A program made the position numbers and the translations under genes. From Ancylobacter oerskovii (GTDB taxonomy: Bacteria > Pseudomonadota > Alphaproteobacteria > Rhizobiales > Xanthobacteraceae): a stretch of DNA of 64,000 bases. Below, piece by piece: positions 18,042-27,400 of the stretch. How positions within the stretch are numbered: position 1 is the first letter of the stretch; every line of letters starts with the position of its first letter. Under the pieces are notes generated by a model. It did not search any database. It was not told the origin of the DNA and was given only the letters and a program-made list of their open reading frames with translations. Where the stretch lies: NCBI RefSeq assembly GCF_018390555.1, contig NZ_JAHBGB010000041.1, forward strand, positions 62,001 to 126,000, in the 5' to 3' direction.

Positions 18042-18251
18042 CGCAGCTTCCGTCAGAGGGCCGCTGCGCCGGAGCATGGCGACGAGGCAGCCGTGAATTT
18101 CAAACCTTAAATGTGACTTTCGATCAGAAAGTGAAATTCACCTCACCTCATGGGTGGCGTGGCACGCAGTGTCAAGCGGCCCCGGCCGCCTCGCCGAAGC
18201 CGGGGGCCGGGCGGCAGGGCACCGCACCGGCGCGATGCGGTGTCTTTGGGT

Positions 18252-18280
18252 TTGCACGCGCGGGCCGGCGGGCCTATATT
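18252..18280 (+). promoter_or_regulatory. Probable sigma-70 promoter of trcR
   Basis: A TTGCAC -35 (18252-18257), a 17-base spacer and a TATATT -10 (18275-18280) fit a strong housekeeping promoter. The start would be near 18287, leaving a leader of about 110 bases before the trcR ATG. Confidence 0.7.
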
Positions 18281-18313
18281 CATCACATCCCGGTCATCGC
18301 GAGACGGTCCGAG

Positions 18314-18340
18314 GCTCCGCCCCCGAGGGGGTGGCGGAGC
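18314..18340 (+). promoter_or_regulatory. Stable hairpin in the trcR leader
   Basis: GCTCCGCC (18314-18321) pairs perfectly with GGCGGAGC (18333-18340), with further CCC/GGG pairing inside. It lies in the predicted 5' untranslated region, about 58 bases before the ATG, and has no T-run, so it is not an intrinsic terminator. A role in mRNA stability or translational control is possible. Confidence 0.5.
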
Positions 18341-18397
18341 GAGCGAGAGCCCGTACGTCCCGCATTCGCTGGCCGCAAGCCATTCAAGGAGCGCCCC

Positions 18398-19108
18398 ATG
18401 GCGAACGCCCCTCTTATGCCGAAGGCCACCGCCGTGTGGCTGGTGGAAAACACCGCGCTGACGTTCGATCAGATCGCCGATTTCTGCAAGCTGCATGTGC
18501 TTGAGGTGAAGGGCATCGCCGATGGCGAGGTCGCGCAGGGCATCAAGGGCCTCGATCCGGTTTCCTCGGGCCAGCTGTCGCGCGAGGAGATCGAGCGGGC
18601 GGAGAAGAACCCGAACTACCGCCTGAAGCTGCTCGAATCCAAGGTGCGGCTGCCGGAGCCGAAGCGCCGCCGCGGCCCGCGCTACACCCCGGTCTCCAAG
18701 CGCCAGGACCGGCCGAACGCCATCCTCTGGCTGCTGCGCAACCACCCGGAGCTGAAGGACAGCCAGGTGATGCGGCTGGTCGGCACCACCAAGACCACCA
18801 TCGAGTCGATCAAGGAGCGCACCCACTGGAATGCGCAGAACCTGACGCCGATGGACCCGGTGACGCTGGGCCTGTGCTCGCAGATCGACCTCGACATCGA
18901 GGTGCAGCGCTCCTCCAAGGACCGTCCGGCGGCGCTCGCCGAGGGCGGCGGCGCGACGCTGCTGCCGGCGGAGGTCACCACCTCCGGCGCGCCGCTCGAC
19001 GAGCCCTATTCCCCGTCGCGCAAGCCGAAGGAAGAGGCGCTCGATCTCGAGACGGTGTTCGCCAAGCTCGGTGGCTCGCGCAAGAGCGAGGCCGGCGAGG
19101 AGGAGTGA
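18398..19108 (+). CDS. trcR: DUF1013/TrcR-family cell-cycle transcriptional regulator
   Basis: A 236-residue protein beginning MANAPLMPKATAVWLVENTA, the conserved start of the DUF1013 family, named TrcR (cell-cycle transcriptional regulator) in current annotation. The N-terminal region (VWLVENTALTFDQIADFCKL) and a central region (AILWLLRNHPELKDSQVMRL) both look like helix-turn-helix elements. The C-terminal 40 residues are low-complexity. The start at 18398 has AAGGAG at a six-base spacing, and the family N-terminus begins there. It has its own promoter and a terminator. Confidence 0.88.
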   Translation: MANAPLMPKATAVWLVENTALTFDQIADFCKLHVLEVKGIADGEVAQGIKGLDPVSSGQLSREEIERAEKNPNYRLKLLESKVRLPEPKRRRGPRYTPVSKRQDRPNAILWLLRNHPELKDSQVMRLVGTTKTTIESIKERTHWNAQNLTPMDPVTLGLCSQIDLDIEVQRSSKDRPAALAEGGGATLLPAEVTTSGAPLDEPYSPSRKPKEEALDLETVFAKLGGSRKSEAGEEE

Positions 19109-19139
19109 TCCTCGCCGCATCGGCAGAAACGATGAAAAA

Positions 19140-19165
19140 GGGGCGCTTCGGCGCCCCTTGCTTTT
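19140..19165 (+). terminator. Intrinsic terminator between trcR and prpE
   Basis: GGGGCGC (19140-19146), a TTCG tetraloop and GCGCCCC (19151-19157) followed by TTGCTTTT. On the opposite strand the stem is followed by CTTTTTC, so it may act in both directions between these convergent genes. Confidence 0.9.
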
Positions 19166-19174
19166 GGCGGGTGC

Positions 19175-21157
19175 TCAGGCGGCGCTCGGCTTGGCGCCGC
19201 GCTTGGCGTGGCCGCCTGCTTGGCCACCCGCGTGACTGCCCGTCTGGCCGGCGGCATGGCCGCGCTGCTTCAGCACCGCGGCGATCTCGTCCAGCACTGC
19301 GGGATCGTCGATGGTGGCCGGCATGTTCCACGGCGTGGCGTCGGCGATCTTCTTCATGGTGCCGCGCAGGATCTTGCCGGAGCGGGTCTTGGGCAGCCGG
19401 GCGACGGCGATGGCGATGCGGAACGCCGCTACCGGGCCGATGCGCTCGCGCACCAGGGCGACGATCTCGCCCTCGATGGCGGCCGGCGGGCGATCGACGC
19501 CGGATTTCAGCACCACGAAGCCGCAGGGCACCTCGCCCTTCAGCTCGTCCTGCACGCCGATCACCGCGCATTCGGCGACATCCGGGTGCGAGGCCAGCAC
19601 CTCCTCCATGCCGCCGGTGGACAGGCGGTGGCCGGCGACATTGATGATGTCGTCGGTGCGGCCCATGATGAAGAGCTGTCCGTCGGCGTCGCGGAAGCCG
19701 GCATCCGCCGTCTTGTAGTAGCCGGGAAACTCCGCGAGGTAGCTCTCGACGAAGCGCTGGTCCTGCCGCCACAGCGTCGGCAGGCAGCCGGGCGGCAGTG
19801 GCAGCTTGATGGCGATCGAGCCCATCTTGCCGTCGGCGACCTCATGGCCCCCCTCGTCGAGTATGTCGATGCGGTAGCCGGGCATCGGCACGCCGGTCGA
19901 GCCGGGCTTCACCGGCAGCAGGCCGAGTCCCATCGGATTGCCGGCGATGGCCCAGCCGGTCTCGGTCTGCCACCAATGATCGACCACCGGCACCCCGAGC
20001 TTCTCGCCCGCCCATATCACCGTATCGGGATCCGCGCGCTCGCCGGCGAGGAACAGCGCCCGCAGGCTGGAGAGATCGTAGCCGCCGATCAGCCGGCCCC
20101 TGGGATCCTCTTTCTTGATCGCGCGCAGCGCGGTCGGGGCGGTGAACAGCACCGAGACGTTGTAGTCCTCGACCACCCGCCAGAAGGCGCCGGCATCGGG
20201 CGTGCCCACCGGCTTGCCCTCGTAGAGCACGGTGGTGCAGCCGGTGAGCAGCGGCGCGTAGACGATGTAGGAATGGCCGACCACCCAGCCGATGTCGGAG
20301 GCGGACCAGAACACCTCGCCGGGCTTCGCGCCGTAGAGGCCTTCCATCGACCAGCGCAGCGCCACCATGTAGCCGCCGGTGTCGCGGACGACCCCCTTCG
20401 GCTTGCCGGTGGTGCCGGAGGTGTAGAGGATGTAGAGCGGATCGGTGGCGCCCATCGGCACGCAGTCGACCCCGCGCCCGCCGGCGGCCGCCTTCTCGCG
20501 CAGGCTCGCCCAGTCGTGATCGCGCCCGGGGACGAGCTCGGCCTCCATTTGCGGGCGCTGCAGGATGACGCAGGCGTCCGGCCGGTGCTTCGCCATGGCG
20601 AGCGCCTGGTCGAGCAGCGGCTTGTAGGCGACGAAACGGGTCGGCTCGACGCCGCAGGAGGCGGAAAGCACGACTTTCGGCTGCGCATCGTCGATGCGGC
20701 TCGCCAGTTCCGCCGCGGCGAAGCCGCCGAACACCACCGAATGCACGGCGCCGATGCGGGCGCAGGCCAGCATGGCGATCACCGCCTCCGGTACCATCGG
20801 CATGTAGATGACCACGCGGTCGCCCTTCTCGATGCCGAGGTCGCGCAGCATGGCGCCGAGGGTGCGGGTCTCGGCCATGAGCTCGGCATAGGTGACGGTG
20901 CGCTGGCTGCCGGTCACCGGGCTGTCATAGAGAATGGCGGGCTGCAGGCCGCGCCCGGCGTCGACATGCCGGTCCACCGCATTGTGACAGACATTGGCGA
21001 GGCCGCCGACGAACCAGCGCCCATAGGCGCCGAGGGCGGGATCGAACACCTGCCGCGGCGGGGCGATCCAGTCGATGGCCTTGGCCGCCTTGCCCCAGAA
21101 GCTTTCGGGATCGCTCGTCGCGGCGTCATAGGCGGCACTGTAGCCGGAACGGGTCAT
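19175..21157 (-). CDS. prpE: Propionate-CoA ligase (acyl-CoA synthetase, PrpE type)
   Basis: A 660-residue AMP-forming acyl-CoA synthetase. The AMP-binding signature YTSGTTGKPKGVV, the DHWWQTETGW motif and the catalytic-lysine region KTRSGKILRGTMKKI are present. The N-terminus (DPESFWGKAAKAIDW and LGAYGRWFVGGLANVC) is closer to propionyl-CoA synthetase than to acetyl-CoA synthetase. The start at 21157 has GGGAG nine bases upstream. About 27 residues after the usual end form a Gly/His/Ala-rich tail, which is unusual. Acetate may also be a substrate. Confidence 0.88.
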   Translation of the reverse strand: MTRSGYSAAYDAATSDPESFWGKAAKAIDWIAPPRQVFDPALGAYGRWFVGGLANVCHNAVDRHVDAGRGLQPAILYDSPVTGSQRTVTYAELMAETRTLGAMLRDLGIEKGDRVVIYMPMVPEAVIAMLACARIGAVHSVVFGGFAAAELASRIDDAQPKVVLSASCGVEPTRFVAYKPLLDQALAMAKHRPDACVILQRPQMEAELVPGRDHDWASLREKAAAGGRGVDCVPMGATDPLYILYTSGTTGKPKGVVRDTGGYMVALRWSMEGLYGAKPGEVFWSASDIGWVVGHSYIVYAPLLTGCTTVLYEGKPVGTPDAGAFWRVVEDYNVSVLFTAPTALRAIKKEDPRGRLIGGYDLSSLRALFLAGERADPDTVIWAGEKLGVPVVDHWWQTETGWAIAGNPMGLGLLPVKPGSTGVPMPGYRIDILDEGGHEVADGKMGSIAIKLPLPPGCLPTLWRQDQRFVESYLAEFPGYYKTADAGFRDADGQLFIMGRTDDIINVAGHRLSTGGMEEVLASHPDVAECAVIGVQDELKGEVPCGFVVLKSGVDRPPAAIEGEIVALVRERIGPVAAFRIAIAVARLPKTRSGKILRGTMKKIADATPWNMPATIDDPAVLDEIAAVLKQRGHAAGQTGSHAGGQAGGHAKRGAKPSAA

Positions 21158-21430
21158 ATTCGGCGTCTCCCTGAACCGATGATGTTTTTCTTCAAGGAAA
21201 CCGACGGCGGGTTTCGCCTGCAAGAACGCTCAAATGCTTACGACCTTGGTCGAGCCGCTTGGGTCGGGCCGCTTGCCGTCCCGGGCGGGGCGGGAAACGC
21301 GAACCGCCGGCCCGAGGGCCGGCGGCGAAAGACGCTGTACCTTCCACTCATCGATCCACAGCGCTTGAGCCTGCGGTATGTGGGTCCGGGTCCGAACCCG
21401 CTCTACGTCGGCCTGTCGGGCTGTGACCGG

Positions 21431-21601
21431 TTAATGCACCGTCTTCAACCGGGTGATTTCGTCCTTGAGGTGCAGCTTTCGCCGCTTCAATTCGGCAATT
21501 CTCTCTTCGCTTGATGCGGGGTGGGCCATTTCGGCCTTCAGTTCCTTGTCGAGCGCCTGGTGGCGCCTTTCGAGTTCCGCGACATGCGCCTGCATGGACA
21601 T
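21431..21601 (-). CDS. DUF465 (YdcH-like) small coiled protein
   Basis: A 56-residue highly charged helical protein (MSMQAHVAELERRHQALDKE, then RIAELKRRKLHLKDEITRLK), a clear DUF465/YdcH family member. Such proteins are tiny coiled-coil hairpins of unknown function. The ATG at 21601 is preceded by GGGAGA; a second ATG two codons later is also possible. It lies divergently from another DUF465 gene 236 bases away. Confidence 0.88.
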   Translation of the reverse strand: MSMQAHVAELERRHQALDKELKAEMAHPASSEERIAELKRRKLHLKDEITRLKTVH

Positions 21602-21837
21602 GGACTGTGATCTCCCTGTCTGGATAGGAACGTCATCAGTCTGTCACCGAAGATCGGCGCTGTCGACGAATCGATGCGCTGCGGCGCAGCATGTGCGTGC
21701 GGTGCAAAACGGGGGGTATGATCGCCGGCACGCGCGGGCCGGCATATTGCGGCCGGGGGCAAGCCCAGTGATAATCGCGCCGCCCGCCACGGCGCGGGGT
21801 TGAGCGAATCGGGTTGCGGGTCGGCGTTTTGGCACAG

Positions 21838-22044
21838 ATGACGACGGATGAGGAACGCGAGCTGCAGGCGCTCCTCGAGCGTCTGCGGCAGGAGCATCGC
21901 GATCTCGACAGTGCGATCGAGGCGCTGCAGTCCATTCCGGGCTGCGACCAGCTTCAGCTTGCGCGGCTGAAGAAGCGCAAGCTGTCGCTCAAGGACCGCA
22001 TCGGCTTCGTCGAGGACCAGATCCTGCCGGATATCATCGCCTGA
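21838..22044 (+). CDS. DUF465 family small coiled protein, second copy
   Basis: A 68-residue charged helical protein (ERELQALLERLRQEHRDLDS, then LQLARLKKRKLSLKDRIGFV) of the DUF465 family, longer than and clearly diverged from the neighbouring copy. The helical hairpin signature LKKRKLSLKD matches RRKLHLKDEI of the other protein. The start at 21838 is chosen because the charged helix begins there; an in-frame ATG at 21814 exists and neither has a strong ribosome-binding site. Function unknown. Confidence 0.82.
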   Translation: MTTDEERELQALLERLRQEHRDLDSAIEALQSIPGCDQLQLARLKKRKLSLKDRIGFVEDQILPDIIA

Positions 22045-22081
22045 GCCGTCGCCCCGGCAGCGTCGCCGCCGGGGCCGGTTC

Positions 22082-22567
22082 TCAGAACTGCGTCAGCAGC
22101 ACGTCGGCATTGGTGGTGTCGGCCTTGCTCGGCACCGGCTCGACATTGAGGATCAGCACCTCGCCGTCGTCGACCAGCATCGAATAGCGCTTGGAGCGCA
22201 GGCCGAGCCCGGCGGCCGAGGCGTCGAAGTCGAGGCCCAGCGCCTTGGCGAACTCGCCATTGCCGTCGGAGAGGAACAGGATCTTGCCGTCGGCCCCGGA
22301 GGCCTTCTCCCAGGCTTCCAGCACGAACGGATCGTTGACCGCGGTCACGGCGATGGTGGTCACGCCCTTGGCGAAGAACTCGTCGGCGCGGGCGATGAAG
22401 CTCGGCAGGTGGTTCTTGTGGCAGGTCGGGGTGAAGGCGCCCGGCACGGCGAACAGCACGACCTTCTTGTTCTTGAAGACTTCCTCGGTGGACTTCGGCA
22501 CGGGGCCGTCCGCGGTGGCGACGCGGAAGGTGGCGCTCGGCAGGGTGTCGCCGACCTTGATCGTCAT
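22082..22567 (-). CDS. Peroxiredoxin, Prx5 family, single-cysteine
   Basis: A 161-residue thiol peroxidase. The peroxidatic Cys49 lies in PGAFTPTCHKNHLPSF, typical of the Prx5/AhpE-like group, with the conserved region KRYSMLVDDGEVLILNVEP. It has no other cysteine, so it must be a 1-Cys enzyme recycled by an external thiol such as glutathione/glutaredoxin. It reduces hydrogen peroxide and alkyl hydroperoxides in the cytoplasm. The ATG follows an AAAGGAATT ribosome-binding site. Confidence 0.93.
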   Translation of the reverse strand: MTIKVGDTLPSATFRVATADGPVPKSTEEVFKNKKVVLFAVPGAFTPTCHKNHLPSFIARADEFFAKGVTTIAVTAVNDPFVLEAWEKASGADGKILFLSDGNGEFAKALGLDFDASAAGLGLRSKRYSMLVDDGEVLILNVEPVPSKADTTNADVLLTQF

Positions 22568-22681
22568 GGGGAATTCCTTTCAACGGGCGTCAAATGATAT
22601 GGCTGCCACGCGGAGCCATTCTGGCGCGGCCCCGGCACGGCGCCGGTAGCATAATCGGTTCCCGCCGGACGGAAAGCGTTT

Positions 22682-23545
22682 TCAGGGCGTGGAAAGCGGC
22701 GCCGTCACCTCGACCGCCGGCGCCGGCCCGGCACCGCTGCGGCCATCGACCAGGGTGAAGCGCAGCGGGACGTCGGCGAGGCTCGCCCCCTTCGGCACGC
22801 CGTCGACCGGCAGCACGAAGACGGTGCGGCCGTCGCGGCCGGCCTCCCGCTCGGGCAGCGGCAGCGCCCAGTCCTCGGTCGGGCCTTCGACGAACAGGTC
22901 GCCGGCCGCGGGATCGGCGAGACGGGCGGTCACCCGGATGCGGGCTGCATCGCCCGTGCCTTCGAGCCGGGCCTCCTCGATGGCCGGCGCGCCGGAAGCG
23001 GCGAGCGCGGCGGGGCGGGGCACCTGCGCCGCCGCCGTCTCCAGCTCCTGCGGCGTCGGGCCGGCGCCCCCGGCGGGAATGTCGAGCGCGAGGCTGGCGC
23101 TTGCCGGCTGGCAGACGGTGGAGCATACCGCGAAATCGAGCGCGAGGTCGAGCCGCACCGGCCGCGCCGGGTCCTTCGGCACCACCTTCAGGGGCAGCAC
23201 CACGTCGCGCTTGTAGCCGATGGAGGTGGCGCCGCCTTCGTCGAAGCGGGCCGGCGCCGGCCAGTCGACCTCGACACGGTCGACATTGTCGGAATCGCTC
23301 CAGTCGAAATGCGGCGGGATGCCGGCGTCGCCCGGGTAGCGCCAATAGGTCTTCCAGCCGGGCGCCAGCCGGATCTCGACGCCGGCGCGATGGGCGTCGC
23401 CCTCGCGCGCGCCGGCGATCAGCCGCACCGCGGTTCCCTCCGGCGCCGACCACGGCGATTCGACCTCCGCGGTCGCGGGCAGCGACAGGGCGGCCACGAC
23501 GGGAGCGGCGAGCAGCGGGGCGGCGAGGCGGAAGCGGGCGATCAT
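22682..23545 (-). CDS. DsbD-like thiol-disulfide interchange domain protein
   Basis: A 287-residue exported protein with a signal peptide (about 1-28, ending LPATAEV). The body matches the N-terminal periplasmic domain of DsbD/ScsB: an immunoglobulin-like fold with a [11 protein letters not shown] region and a two-cysteine motif [11 protein letters not shown] near residues 148-158. The membrane and thioredoxin domains of full DsbD are absent, so this is a stand-alone periplasmic domain, probably a redox partner. The start at 23545 is set by the signal peptide; its ribosome-binding site is weak. Confidence 0.85.
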   Translation of the reverse strand: MIARFRLAAPLLAAPVVAALSLPATAEVESPWSAPEGTAVRLIAGAREGDAHRAGVEIRLAPGWKTYWRYPGDAGIPPHFDWSDSDNVDRVEVDWPAPARFDEGGATSIGYKRDVVLPLKVVPKDPARPVRLDLALDFAVCSTVCQPASASLALDIPAGGAGPTPQELETAAAQVPRPAALAASGAPAIEEARLEGTGDAARIRVTARLADPAAGDLFVEGPTEDWALPLPEREAGRDGRTVFVLPVDGVPKGASLADVPLRFTLVDGRSGAGPAPAVEVTAPLSTP

Positions 23546-23681
23546 GTCCAGCCCGATAGCCTGTCGCGGCAGCGGGGGAAAGCGGCAGCGCCCGCAATTT
23601 CGTGTGAGCCCCCGGCGGGAGGGCGGTGTCGGTCGCTGTGGCGGGCTTGAAAAAGCGCGGGTGGGGGCTAGGCTTCCCCTC

Positions 23682-24308
23682 ATGTGGATCGGACAGACGG
23701 ACAAAGGCGGCGATGACCGTGCCTCGGGCCCCAGCTTCCTCGACGGGCAGCTGCTGGTGGCGATGCCCGGCATGCGCGACGAGCGCTTCGCCCGCGCGGT
23801 GATCTATATGTGCGCCCATTCGCCGGAGGGGGCGATGGGCATCATCGTCAACCAGCCGGCCAGCCACATCAGCTTCCGCGATCTGCTCGTGCAGCTCGAC
23901 GTGGTGCCGGAGGAGGAGCGCATCCACCTGCCGCGCGGCGCCGGCGAGGTGACGGTGCTGAAGGGCGGGCCGGTGGAGACCGGGCGCGGCTTCGTGCTGC
24001 ACTCCTCGGATTTCTTCATCCAGGATTCGACGCTGACCATCGACAGCGGCATCTGCCTCACCGCGACCCTCGACATATTGAAGGCCATCGCCGCCGGCGG
24101 CGGACCGCACGATGCGGTGCTGGCGCTCGGCTATGCCGGCTGGGCGGCGGGGCAGCTCGAGAACGAGATCCAGCAGAATGGCTGGCTCAACTGCCCGGCC
24201 GACGCCTCGCTGGTGTTCGGCACTGACGCGGCCGGCAAATATGAGCGGGCCCTGCGCAAGCTCGGCATCGATCCCGGCATGCTCTCCGCCGAGGCCGGCC
24301 ACGCCTGA
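23682..24308 (+). CDS. YqgE/AlgH family protein
   Basis: A 208-residue DUF179 protein. Conserved elements are [30 protein letters not shown] near the N-terminus, [28 protein letters not shown] and [20 protein letters not shown]. The cellular function of YqgE/AlgH is not firmly established. It is divergently transcribed from the DsbD-like gene. The ATG at 23682 was chosen because the conserved core begins shortly after; the longer in-frame extension upstream is low-complexity. Confidence 0.92.
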   Translation: MWIGQTDKGGDDRASGPSFLDGQLLVAMPGMRDERFARAVIYMCAHSPEGAMGIIVNQPASHISFRDLLVQLDVVPEEERIHLPRGAGEVTVLKGGPVETGRGFVLHSSDFFIQDSTLTIDSGICLTATLDILKAIAAGGGPHDAVLALGYAGWAAGQLENEIQQNGWLNCPADASLVFGTDAAGKYERALRKLGIDPGMLSAEAGHA

Positions 24309-24455
24309 CGTTCTGTCCGCGCGCCCCCGCCGGAAGGCGGCTCGCGCACGTCTTCCGCGCATGTCCCCACCCATGGTCGCGCCGGTGGCCTCGTCGCAGG
24401 CGGCCGCGTGCCGTGATGGCCCCGACCGGTGGAATATCCGTCGGGAGCCGGCCGG

Positions 24456-27400
24456 TCAGGAGGCCTTGGCGGGAGCGGGGCCGGCCGGCCGGGACGGCTC
24501 GGTCGGCGGCGGGGCGGGCGGAGCCGCCGCCGGGCGTGCCGCTGCGGGGCGCGGCTGCGGCGACGCCGCCGGCCGGGCGGCGACCGGGCTCGCCGGGGCC
24601 GGCTTGTCGGCGGGCTTTTCCCCGGCCTTCGCTTCCGGCTTGCCGCCGCCGCGGCGCAGCAGGCGGCCGCGCTCCAGTAGCGAGGTGGGCGAGGCGTCGG
24701 GCTGCAGCAGCCGGCGCGCTTCCTCCGCCGTCATGGTCTCGCCGAACAGCGGCCCCAGTCCGAAGCGGCAGCCGAGCTTGGCGAGTGCGGCGGCGGTGGG
24801 CTCGGATTCCACGCCTTCCGCCACGATCTCCATGCCGAGATCGTGCGCCATGGTGACGATGGTGCGCAGGATGACCGGCCGCTGCGCCTTGTTGCCGTTG
24901 CGGCCCAGGGCTTTGACGAAGGTGCGGTCCACCTTGATGGTGTCGAAGGGGAAGCGCTGGAGATAGGCGAGCGAGGAATAGCCGGTGCCGAAATCGTCCA
25001 GCGTCAGCCCGGCGCCCAGCTCGCGCATGCGCAAGAGGATCTGCGCGGCATATTCCGGGTTTTCCATCGCCAGCGTCTCGGAGAGCTCCAGCTTCAGCGT
25101 GCCGGGCGCCACCACGTTGCGGGCGAGGATGGCCTTGAGGTCCTGCAGCAGGTCGTGCCGCAGCATCTGCCGCGAGGAAATATCGACGGTGACGAAGATC
25201 GGCTCGCCGCGCATCGCCCGCTGCCAGGCGCCGAGCTGGCGGGCCGCCGCATCGAGCACGAACAGGCCGATGTCGACGCTGAGGCCGCTATCCTCGGCCA
25301 GCGTCATGAAGTCGTCCGGCCCGAGCGTGCCGAGCGTGGGATGCTGCCAGCGCGTCGAGGCCTCGAAGCCGGCGAGCGCCCGGCTGTTCAGGTCCATGAC
25401 CGGCCGGTAGACGACGCCGATCTCGCCCTTTTCCAGCGCGCTGCGCAGGTCGCTCTCCAGCGTCAGCCGGTCGAGCTTCTGGGTGCGCATGGAGGGGCGG
25501 AACACCTCGATGCGGTCGCCGCCGACGCGCTTGGCGAAGTACATCGCCAGCTCGGCATCCTTCAGCATTTCCTGCGGCGTGCGCTTCTGCTCGTCGGCGA
25601 GCAGCAGGCCGATGGAGGCGGTGATGAAGATCTCGCGGTCGCCGAAGGTGATCGGCGCGCGCAAGGTGCGCCGCAGCGTGTCGGCGAAGGCGGTGACGCG
25701 CTCGGGGTCCTTCTCGCTCATCAGGATCAGCGCGAAATGATCGCCACCGAGACGGGCGAGGGTGTCCTGCTGCTTGGCGAGGCGCATCAGCCGGCGCGCT
25801 ACGGTGAGCAGGATGGAATCGCCGGCCGGCATGCCGAGGCTGGCGTTCACCTGCTTGAAGCGGTCGAGGTCGACCAGCATGATGGTCGGCTTCAGCGTGT
25901 CGTCCGAGCGGGAGAAGGACAGCGCCGAGTTCAGGCGATCGAGGAACAGCTCGCGATTGGGCAGGCCGGTGAGGTTGTCGTGCACGGCGTCGTGCAGCAT
26001 CCGCTCCTCGGCGGTGCGGCTGTCGGTGACGTCGGAGAGCGTGCCGATGCAGCGCACCACCTCGCCGTCGGTGCCGACCACCGGCCGGGCGCGCAGGTTG
26101 AACCACAGATAGTGGCCGTCCTTGCTGCGCAGGCGGAAATCCTGGTCGATGCGCCCGCGCCGCTGGTCGAGCAGGCCGTCGAGGGTGGCGCGGAAGCGGT
26201 CGCGGTCGGCGGGATGGATGATCTCCAGCCAGCCGGTCGCCTCGGTGTCGAGCGCCCCCGCCTTCAGGCCCAGCAGCTGTTCGGCCTCGGGGCTGACATG
26301 GATGCGGTCGGCATCGACATCCCAGTCCCAGACGATGTCGCCGGAGCCGGCCACGGCGAGCGCCCGGCGCTCCAGCTCCTGCGCGCTGCCGGCCACCGAG
26401 CCGATGCCGGCGAAGGCGTGCTGCATCACCGTGAAGCCGATCAGCATGACGATCAGCACCAGGCCGCCGAGCAGCGCCGGGGCGACGAGGTCGTTGCCGA
26501 TGCGCCCGGACACCGCCATGCCGGCGGTGATCACCCACACCATCAGCAGGAACAGCGTGGGGATGATCAGCACCGCGCGGTCGTAGCGGTGCAGCGACAG
26601 CCACACTACCACCGCGAAGCCCATCACCGAAACCACCAGCAGCGAGGGGCGGGCGATGCCGGCGGCGGCCGAGGGGTCGAGCAGCGCCAGCCCCACCAGC
26701 GCGACCAGGAACACCAGCCAGCCGGCGGTGATGTGCATGTAGCGCACATGCCAGCGGTTGAGGTTGAGATAGGCGAACAGGAACACCACCAGCGTGGCGG
26801 CGAGGATCGCCTCGCCGGCGGCGCGCCAGAATTGCTGGGCCAGCGGCGAGATGCCGAACACCTTCGACCAGAAGCCGAAATCGAGGCCGATATAGCCCAG
26901 CACCGCCCAGGCCAGCAGCGCGGCGGCCGGGAACATGGCGCTGCCCTTCACCACGAACAGGATGGTGAGGAACAAAGCGAGCAGGCCGGCAATGCCGATC
27001 ACGATGCCGTTATAGAGGGTGAAGGAGTTGACCTTGTCCTTGAAGGTCTCCGGCTCCCACAGCTGCAGCTGCGGCAGGTTGCCGTCGGCGAGCTCGGCGA
27101 CCAGCGTCACCGTGGTGCCGGGGTCGAGGGTGACGAGATAGACGTCGGCGTCCGAGGCGCTCTGCAGCTCCGGGCGGAAGCCCTGGCTGGGCGTCAGGTT
27201 GAGGATGCGCCGGTTGCCGAGGTCCGGCCAGAACACGCCGGAGCCGACCATGCGGTAATGCGGCGCCACGATCAGCCGGTCGACCTGCTCGTCGGTATTG
27301 TTGGCGAGGGCGAACACCGCCCATTTGCTGCCCTGGGCCGTCGGGGCGACGGCGCGCACCTCGAAGCGGCGCACGATGCCGTCGGCGCCCGGCACGGTGG

